Shown here piece after piece: positions 33,768 through 38,730 of a DNA stretch of 38,730 nt (the stretch's first letter is position 1; every line of letters begins with the position of its first letter). The DNA is from Rhodobacteraceae bacterium HLUCCO18 (lineage in GTDB: Bacteria; Pseudomonadota; Alphaproteobacteria; Rhodobacterales; Rhodobacteraceae). Location of the stretch: positions 1 through 38,730 of the forward strand of contig LJSY01000022.1 of NCBI GenBank assembly GCA_001314805.1, written 5' to 3'. The position numbers and the translations under genes are program-made. The notes beneath the pieces are model-generated. The model was given only the letters and a program-made list of their open reading frames with translations, was not told the origin of the DNA and did no database searches.

Positions 33768-35189
33768 CTACGTCGCAAGGACGTTGCGGAACAGCCACGG
33801 ATCGCTTTCGTCGATATCCTCGGGGAAATGCTCCCACCGGTCCTGAAGGGGCGTCCATTCGGTGTAATGCGCCTCGACCGGTCCAAGATAGGGGCGCTGC
33901 ACCGCGAGGCATCGCGCGTGATCCATCTCGTCGGTCTCCACGATGCCCGCCTCGGGGTTTTCCAGCGCCCAGACCATGCCCGCCAGAACGGCGCTCGACA
34001 CCTGAAGTCCGGTCGCGTTCTGGTAGGGCGCGAGGTCCCTGGCTTCCGCGTTCGACAGGCGCGAGCCGTACCACAGGGCGTTTTTCGCATGCCCATAGAG
34101 CAGGACACCCAGTTCGTCCGCGCCTTCGACGATCTCGTCCGCGTCGAGAATGTGATGCCGGGTCTGCTGGCGGCCCGATCCGAACATTTCGTGCAGGGAA
34201 AGCACGGCGTCGTCGCAGGGATGGTAGGCGTAGTGGCAGGTCGGCCGGTACTCGGGCGATTGCCCCGTTCCGATCGTGTAGTAATCCGCGATCGAGATGG
34301 CCTCGTTGTGGGTGACGAGGTAGCCGAATTGTGGCCCCGGCGTCGGGCACCACGTGTGCACACGCGTGATCGCCCCGGGGCGCTCCAGCCAGATCGCCGA
34401 CTGGCAGCCTGTGTCATGCCGATGGCCGTTCTCCGGGAACCAGGTTTCGTGCGTGCCCCAACCGAGTTCGGCCGGCTGAAAGCCCTCCGCGATGAAACCC
34501 TCGACGGACCATGTGTTCACGAAGACGTCCCGCGGTCGCGGCATGCGGCGCGCCTGCGTGTCGCGCTCGGCGATGTGGACGCCCTTGACGCCCAGCCCCC
34601 GCATCACCTCCGCCCAGCCGGCCCTGTCGCGCGGCGGCGAGATGGCCTTGCCGATATCGCGCGCCAGTGTTTCGAGCGCCTCCTTCACGAACCAGCTCAC
34701 CATCCCGGGGTTCGCGCCGCAGCAACTGACGGCGGTGGGTCCGCCGGGATTGGCCGCCTTTTCGTCCCGCACGGCCTGTCTCAACGCGTAGTTCGTCCGC
34801 GCGGCGTTTTCGGTGGTGTCGAAGTAGAACCCGGCCCAGGGCTCGACGACGGTGTCGATGTAAAGCACACCAAGCTCGCGGCAGAATTTCATCAGATCGA
34901 GCGAGGACGTATCGACGCTGAGGTTGACGCAAAACCCCGCGCCGTCCGCAAAGAGCTGCCCCAGAACCTCTCGGTAGTTCTCCGGCGTCAGCGCGACCTG
35001 CAGATGCCGGATATCGTGTTGGCGCAGGAAATTCGCCTGTGCCGGGTCCGGTTCGATGACCGTGAAGCGGCTCGCGTCGTATTCGAAATGCCGCTCGATC
35101 AGGGGCCAGGTGCCCTTGCCGATCGAGCCGAACCCGATCATGACGATGGGGCCGTCGATCCGTCCGTACACTTCATGCGCCTGTGTCAT
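33768..35189 (-). CDS. hss: Homospermidine synthase
   Basis: The 473-residue NAD-dependent enzyme makes sym-homospermidine from two putrescines (or putrescine and spermidine). It starts with a Rossmann motif VMIGFGSIGKGTWPLIERH. The middle has SCCGANPGMVSWFVKEAL, and WCPTPGPQFGYLVTHNEAISI with EYRPTCHYAYHPCDDAV is characteristic of bacterial Hss, as is DELGVLLYGHAKNALWYGSRL. GAGAGG precedes ATG 35189. Together with speDE this genome can make two different triamines. Confidence 0.94.
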   Translation of the reverse strand: MTQAHEVYGRIDGPIVMIGFGSIGKGTWPLIERHFEYDASRFTVIEPDPAQANFLRQHDIRHLQVALTPENYREVLGQLFADGAGFCVNLSVDTSSLDLMKFCRELGVLYIDTVVEPWAGFYFDTTENAARTNYALRQAVRDEKAANPGGPTAVSCCGANPGMVSWFVKEALETLARDIGKAISPPRDRAGWAEVMRGLGVKGVHIAERDTQARRMPRPRDVFVNTWSVEGFIAEGFQPAELGWGTHETWFPENGHRHDTGCQSAIWLERPGAITRVHTWCPTPGPQFGYLVTHNEAISIADYYTIGTGQSPEYRPTCHYAYHPCDDAVLSLHEMFGSGRQQTRHHILDADEIVEGADELGVLLYGHAKNALWYGSRLSNAEARDLAPYQNATGLQVSSAVLAGMVWALENPEAGIVETDEMDHARCLAVQRPYLGPVEAHYTEWTPLQDRWEHFPEDIDESDPWLFRNVLAT

Positions 35190-35215
35190 GTGACCTCTCT
35201 GCTGCGTTGCGACCG

Positions 35216-35244
35216 GGTTTACATCAGACGAGGCCGGAGCCCAA
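35216..35244 (-). promoter_or_regulatory. Candidate promoter of hss
   Basis: On the minus strand TTGGGC (35244-35239) and TAAACC (35221-35216) are 17 bases apart, 27 bases upstream of the hss start codon. The -10 is a poor match, so this is tentative. Confidence 0.35.
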
Positions 35245-35321
35245 GGTCCCGGCGGCCGGCGCGGTCTTGACGGCGGGCTTGGGCCGCTGTCCTCTGGGGC
35301 CGCGACGATCCGGAGGGCAAG

Positions 35322-35639
35322 ATGCATCTGACCATGAACCGTTTCCGCGTCATCCCCGGCCAGGAGGACGCCTTCGAGGCCATGTGGAAGACCCGCGACA
35401 GCCATCTGAAATCCGTGCCCGGCTTCGTCAGTTTCCACCTGATGCGCGGCGAGATCGAGGACGGCGCCCGGCTCTATGCGTCCCACACGCTCTGGGCCGA
35501 CCGCGCGTCCTTCGAGGCCTGGACGAAATCCGAGGCGTTCCGCGCCGCCCACAAGGGGGCGAAATCCTCCGGTGCGATGTATGACGGGCCGCCCGTGCTG
35601 GAGTGTTTCGACAGCGTGCAGGCCATCGAGGCCGACTGA
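35322..35639 (+). CDS. Antibiotic biosynthesis monooxygenase (ABM)/IsdG-fold domain protein
   Basis: The 105-residue protein has the ferredoxin-like ABM fold: MNRFRVIPGQEDAFEAMWKTRDSHLKSVPGFVSFHLMRG, then a strand LYASHTLWADRASFEAWTKSEAFRAAHKG. The N-terminal asparagine and the Trp-Arg helix resemble IsdG/HmoB-type heme-degrading proteins, but the heme-ligand histidine cannot be placed with certainty. GGAGGG is close before ATG 35322. It is divergent from hss and 105 bases before the ABC permease gene; whether they are linked is unknown. Confidence 0.82.
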   Translation: MHLTMNRFRVIPGQEDAFEAMWKTRDSHLKSVPGFVSFHLMRGEIEDGARLYASHTLWADRASFEAWTKSEAFRAAHKGAKSSGAMYDGPPVLECFDSVQAIEAD

Positions 35640-35744
35640 CGCGCCATCTTGACGGAGCCACTTGCGAAGCGCGCGCATTGCCTGCAATCCTCGGTGCGCG
35701 GGCGGTTCCGGCCCGGGCCCGGCGTCGGGGGACAGGGAACGGGG

Positions 35745-36803
35745 ATGAACGCAGTCACGCGCGCGCTCAGAAGCGAAGGCGGCAAGGGCCTGATCATGGT
35801 CTCGCCGCCGCTGGTCTACGCGCTGCTGCTGCTGGCGGCACCTCTGGCGACCATCGTCCTCTTCTCGTTCTGGACGCAGAACTTCCTCGATATCGACCGG
35901 ACCTTCACCATCGCCAACTACGCCGAGGCGTTGAGCGATCCGCTCTATCGCGAGTTGATGCTGCGGTCCTTGCGCATCTCGGCCAGCGTCACCGCCGTGA
36001 CGGTGATCCTCGCCTTTCCCGTCGCCTATTTCATCTCGTTCCACGTGGCCCCCGAGCGCAAGTCGCTCTGGCTGTTCCTGATCACGATTCCCTTCTGGAC
36101 GAGCTACCTGATCCGCGTGTTCCTGTGGCGCGTGATCCTGGCCTTCGACGGGCCGGTGAACGGGTCGCTCATGGGGCTGGGGATCATCGACGAGCCGCTG
36201 ACCTTCATCCTCTACAACGCCAACGCGGTGATCATCACGCTCGCGCATGCCTTCGCGCCCTTCGCGATCCTGCCGATCTTCGTGAGCCTCGAGAAGATCG
36301 ACCGCTCGCTGCTGGAAGCCGCGCGCGACCTCGGCGAAAGCCGGACGATGACCTTCCTGCGCGTGACCCTGCCTCTGGCGATGCCGGGGGTGCTGGCCGC
36401 CGTCCTGATCGTGTCGATCCCGACGGTGGGCGATTACGTCACCCCGCGTCTGGTCGGCGGGTCGGGCGGCACGATGATCGCCAACATGATCTATGCGCAG
36501 ATCTTCGACCTCAACGACCGGCCCATGGGCGCGACGCTCGCGGTTCTGGCCATGGCCATCGTGGCCATGACGCTTTTGTGGCTGATCGCGCGCATCCGCT
36601 TCTGGCTCTGGCTGGCGGAGGGGCGGGGCGTCTGGATTGCGCTGGCGGCCGGCCTTGCCGAGATCCTCGCCATCCGCGCGATCTTCACGCTCGGCCCCGG
36701 GATCCTGGGCACGCCGGGCACGGTGCTCGGGCTTCTGGCCATAGCGACGCTGGGGTCGGTCCTCATCTTCCTGAGGGTGCCGAAGGGGAGGGCGGGGATA
36801 TGA
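35745..36803 (+). CDS. PotB-like ABC transporter permease (polyamine type) with extended C-terminus
   Basis: The 352-residue inner-membrane permease has six core helices and an EAA motif (EAARDLGESRTMTFLRVTLPLAMPGVLAA). PALVYALLLLAAPLATIVLFSFW at the N-terminus and NYAEALSDPLYRELMLRSLRISASVTAVTVILAFPVAYF are typical of PotB/PotH. After the sixth helix it continues for about 65 residues with two more hydrophobic segments (WIALAAGLAEILAIRAIF and VLGLLAIATLGSVLIFL), which usual members lack. ATG 35745 follows GGGAACGGGG. The ATGA overlap couples it to the second permease. Confidence 0.92.
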   Translation: MNAVTRALRSEGGKGLIMVSPPLVYALLLLAAPLATIVLFSFWTQNFLDIDRTFTIANYAEALSDPLYRELMLRSLRISASVTAVTVILAFPVAYFISFHVAPERKSLWLFLITIPFWTSYLIRVFLWRVILAFDGPVNGSLMGLGIIDEPLTFILYNANAVIITLAHAFAPFAILPIFVSLEKIDRSLLEAARDLGESRTMTFLRVTLPLAMPGVLAAVLIVSIPTVGDYVTPRLVGGSGGTMIANMIYAQIFDLNDRPMGATLAVLAMAIVAMTLLWLIARIRFWLWLAEGRGVWIALAAGLAEILAIRAIFTLGPGILGTPGTVLGLLAIATLGSVLIFLRVPKGRAGI

Positions 36804-37606
36804 AGGCCGGCCCGCTCACGCTTTTCGCGCTCCTCTACCTGCTGGTGCTTTACGCGCCGATCATGCTCCTGCCGATCTTCGCCTTCAACGACGGGACCGT
36901 CATCGCCTTTCCGCTCAGGGGCTTCACGACCGAATGGTTCGGCCTGCTGCTGGAGACGCCGGCGCTGCATCAGGCCACCCGGAATTCCCTCGTCATCGCG
37001 GTGAGCGTGGCGGTGCTGGCCACCTGTCTGGGCCTGTTCGCCGCGCGCGCCGCCACGCGCTACCGTTTTCCGGCCAAGACCGGGATCCTGGCCTTCATCA
37101 TGCTGCCCCTCGTGCTGCCCGAGGTGATCGTGGCGATCTCGCTTCTGGTCGTTCTGATGCAACTCGGCCTCGACAGCGGCAACTGGTCGATCATCGCAGG
37201 CCACACGCTTTTGTGCATCCCTTTCTCGATCGCCATTCTTCAGGGCAGTTTCTCGAACATGGATCAAAGCCTCGAGGAGGCCGCGATCGACCTCGGCGAG
37301 ACGCCGCTTTCGACCTTCCGGCTGGTGACGCTGCCGCTGGTCGCGCCGGGGATCGTGGCGTCGCTGCTGATCTGTTTCACGATCTCGCTCGACGAGTTCA
37401 TCATCGCCTTCTTCCTGTCGGGCAACGCGCCGACGCTGCCGGTCTATCTCTGGGGCCAGCTGCGGTTCCCGGCCCGTCTGCCGATGGTCATGGCGCTCGG
37501 CACGATCCTCGTGGTGCTGTCGATCGCGCTTCTCGTCATTGCCGAAACCTTCCGCCGCCGTGGCCTGAGACGCGCCGGGCTGAAGGACTCTGGAGGGTTC
37601 CTGTGA
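36800..37606 (+). CDS. PotC-like ABC transporter permease (polyamine type)
   Basis: The 268-residue permease pairs with the previous one. Six helices and the EAA motif EAAIDLGETPLSTFRLVTLPLVAPGIVAS are visible. LYLLVLYAPIMLLPIFAFNDG at the N-terminus and CFTISLDEFIIAFFLSG near the end are typical PotC/PotI sequences. Both ends overlap the neighbouring genes by 4 bases. Confidence 0.94.
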   Translation: MKAGPLTLFALLYLLVLYAPIMLLPIFAFNDGTVIAFPLRGFTTEWFGLLLETPALHQATRNSLVIAVSVAVLATCLGLFAARAATRYRFPAKTGILAFIMLPLVLPEVIVAISLLVVLMQLGLDSGNWSIIAGHTLLCIPFSIAILQGSFSNMDQSLEEAAIDLGETPLSTFRLVTLPLVAPGIVASLLICFTISLDEFIIAFFLSGNAPTLPVYLWGQLRFPARLPMVMALGTILVVLSIALLVIAETFRRRGLRRAGLKDSGGFL

Positions 37607-38715
37607 GAGACACATCGGACACGGGCCGGCCGCAGGCCATCGTCACCCTGCAGGACGTGGAGAAATACTACGGCGAGTACCACGCGCTGCGCGGCATCTC
37701 TGCCGAGATCCGGCAGGGCGAGTTCTTCTCGCTGCTCGGGCCGTCGGGCTGCGGCAAGACCACGCTCCTGCGCGCCATCGCGGGGTTCGAGGATATCTCC
37801 TCGGGGACGATCCGTCTCGATGGGCGCGACATGGAAGGCGTGGCCCCCAACAGGCGGCCGACGAACCTCGTGTTCCAGTCCTATGCCATCTTCCCGCATC
37901 TCACGGTGTCGCAGAACGTGGGCTTCGGCCTGCGCAAGGCCAAGATGAGCCCCGAGGACAAGCGCCGCGCGGTGGGCGAGGCGCTGGAGATGGTGGGTCT
38001 GGGCGATTTCGGCGCGCGGGCGGCGCACGCGCTTTCGGGCGGGCAGCGGCAGCGCGTGGCGCTGGCGCGCGCCCTGATCCTCAAGCCACGGGTGCTGCTT
38101 CTGGATGAGCCGCTTTCGGCGCTGGACAAGAAGATGCGCCAGGTCATGCAGGTCGAGTTGATCAAGCTGCAGCGCGAGGTCGGCATCACCTTCATCCTCG
38201 TCACCCACGACCAGGAAGAGGCGCTGGTCATGTCCGACCGGATCGCGGTGATGTTCGAGGGCGGTATCGCCCAGCTCGACGATCCCGAAACGCTCTATCG
38301 CCGCCCCGCCTCGCGCCGCGTGGCGGAGTTCATCGGAATGATGAATTTCCTGCCCGCCCAGGTCACGGGGACCGGACCGGAGCGGATCGAGGCCGAGGTC
38401 GCGGGGCTTGGCCGCGTGACGCTCGACGCGGGACAATGCCCCGGCGAGGCGCGTCCGGGAGCGGCGGCCGTGGGACTGCGTCCGGAAAGCCTGACCATCC
38501 TTTTCGACAGCGGGGTCGCCCATGACCGGGAGGTACGGGGCACCGTGGCCGAAGTCACGTATTACGGCGACATGACCTATTACGATATCGCGCTCGACGG
38601 CGCGCCCGACACGGTCTCGGTCTCGGCGCGCAACATGCCCGGCCGCCGCGTGCTCGAGCGGGGCGAGACGACGGCGCTCGCCTGGGACCCGCGGGCGCTG
38701 TCGCTGTTCTGCTGA
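37603..38715 (+). CDS. PotA-like ABC transporter ATP-binding protein
   Basis: The 370-residue ATPase has Walker A GPSGCGKTT (residues 46-54), the Q-loop in NLVFQSYAIFPHLTV, signature LSGGQRQRVALARAL, Walker B VLLLDEPLSALD, and the H-loop in LVTHDQEEA. A C-terminal TOBE domain follows (FLPAQVTGTGPERIEAEVAG, VGLRPESLTI). This places it with importers of the spermidine/putrescine or related type. GTG 37603 overlaps the permease stop and follows GGAGGG. No substrate-binding protein lies in the window; one may follow after 38715. Confidence 0.95.
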   Translation: MRDTSDTGRPQAIVTLQDVEKYYGEYHALRGISAEIRQGEFFSLLGPSGCGKTTLLRAIAGFEDISSGTIRLDGRDMEGVAPNRRPTNLVFQSYAIFPHLTVSQNVGFGLRKAKMSPEDKRRAVGEALEMVGLGDFGARAAHALSGGQRQRVALARALILKPRVLLLDEPLSALDKKMRQVMQVELIKLQREVGITFILVTHDQEEALVMSDRIAVMFEGGIAQLDDPETLYRRPASRRVAEFIGMMNFLPAQVTGTGPERIEAEVAGLGRVTLDAGQCPGEARPGAAAVGLRPESLTILFDSGVAHDREVRGTVAEVTYYGDMTYYDIALDGAPDTVSVSARNMPGRRVLERGETTALAWDPRALSLFC

Positions 38716-38730
38716 AGGGGGCAGGCGCCG

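Noticed and set aside
35190-36248. Long N-terminal extension of the homospermidine synthase frame
   Set aside because: It is antisense to the ABM and permease genes and has no family match; the ATG at 35189 has a good ribosome site and gives normal Hss length.
1-38730. Search for tRNA, rRNA, CRISPR arrays, insertion sequences and attachment sites
   Set aside because: No T-loop-like GGTTCGAATCC, no regularly spaced repeats, no transposase or integrase, and no long terminal repeats were seen by eye.

Overview
The window is about 38.7 kb of high-GC chromosomal DNA from an alphaproteobacterium, most likely a Rhodobacteraceae (Roseobacter-group) species. The support is the gene order dxr-rseP-bamA-skp-fabZ-lpxA-lpxI-lpxB, a ChpT histidine phosphotransferase beside a DUF3553 gene, an N-terminally extended ribosomal S9, a PAS_5-type protein, olsBA, and recognisable CtrA-type and FNR-type sites. 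It is gene-dense. I see no insertion sequence, phage, CRISPR array, rRNA or tRNA, and no gene-free stretch longer than about 240 bases. Most of it is housekeeping core.

Layout. 1-8578 is an envelope block: the end of dxr, rseP, a small unannotated-looking 45-residue membrane protein, bamA, skp, fabZ, lpxA, lpxI and lpxB, covering outer-membrane protein assembly and lipid A synthesis. 8632-12809 has a YbaK-type deacylase on the minus strand, then glnE and two small conserved-looking unknowns. 12827-16082 holds a GlxA-type regulator divergent from a type II DAHP synthase, and a PAS_5 protein. 16249-18298 has yicC, gmk and a gamma-carbonic-anhydrase-like protein. 18303-20961 has chpT, a DUF3553 gene and the ornithine-lipid pair olsB-olsA behind a perfect CtrA-type box. 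20942-27623 has a divergent ThiE-like protein, trmJ, ctaA, an M32 carboxypeptidase, an enoyl-CoA-hydratase-like protein lacking both catalytic glutamates, a PaaI-type thioesterase and a SLAC1/TehA-type channel.

27643-29021 is speD-speE (minus strand), followed upstream by a zinc-ribbon membrane protein and a small membrane protein. 30720-32550 is the most interesting unit: a perfect FNR-type box and a class II-like promoter in front of a Tat-signal-bearing, type II-like sulfide:quinone oxidoreductase homologue and a 3-TM DUF5368-like protein. 32629-33748 is rplM-rpsI with promoter, leader hairpin and a strong terminator. 33768-38715 has homospermidine synthase (minus strand), an antibiotic-biosynthesis-monooxygenase-fold protein, and a polyamine-type ABC importer (two permeases and an ATPase) with no binding protein inside the window.

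Two themes link the blocks. Polyamines appear three times: speDE, homospermidine synthase and a Pot-like importer. Several genes keep a family fold while the catalytic residues have changed (the ThiE-like and the enoyl-CoA-hydratase-like proteins). All assignments rest on reading the sequence and on remembered family motifs; no database search was run.
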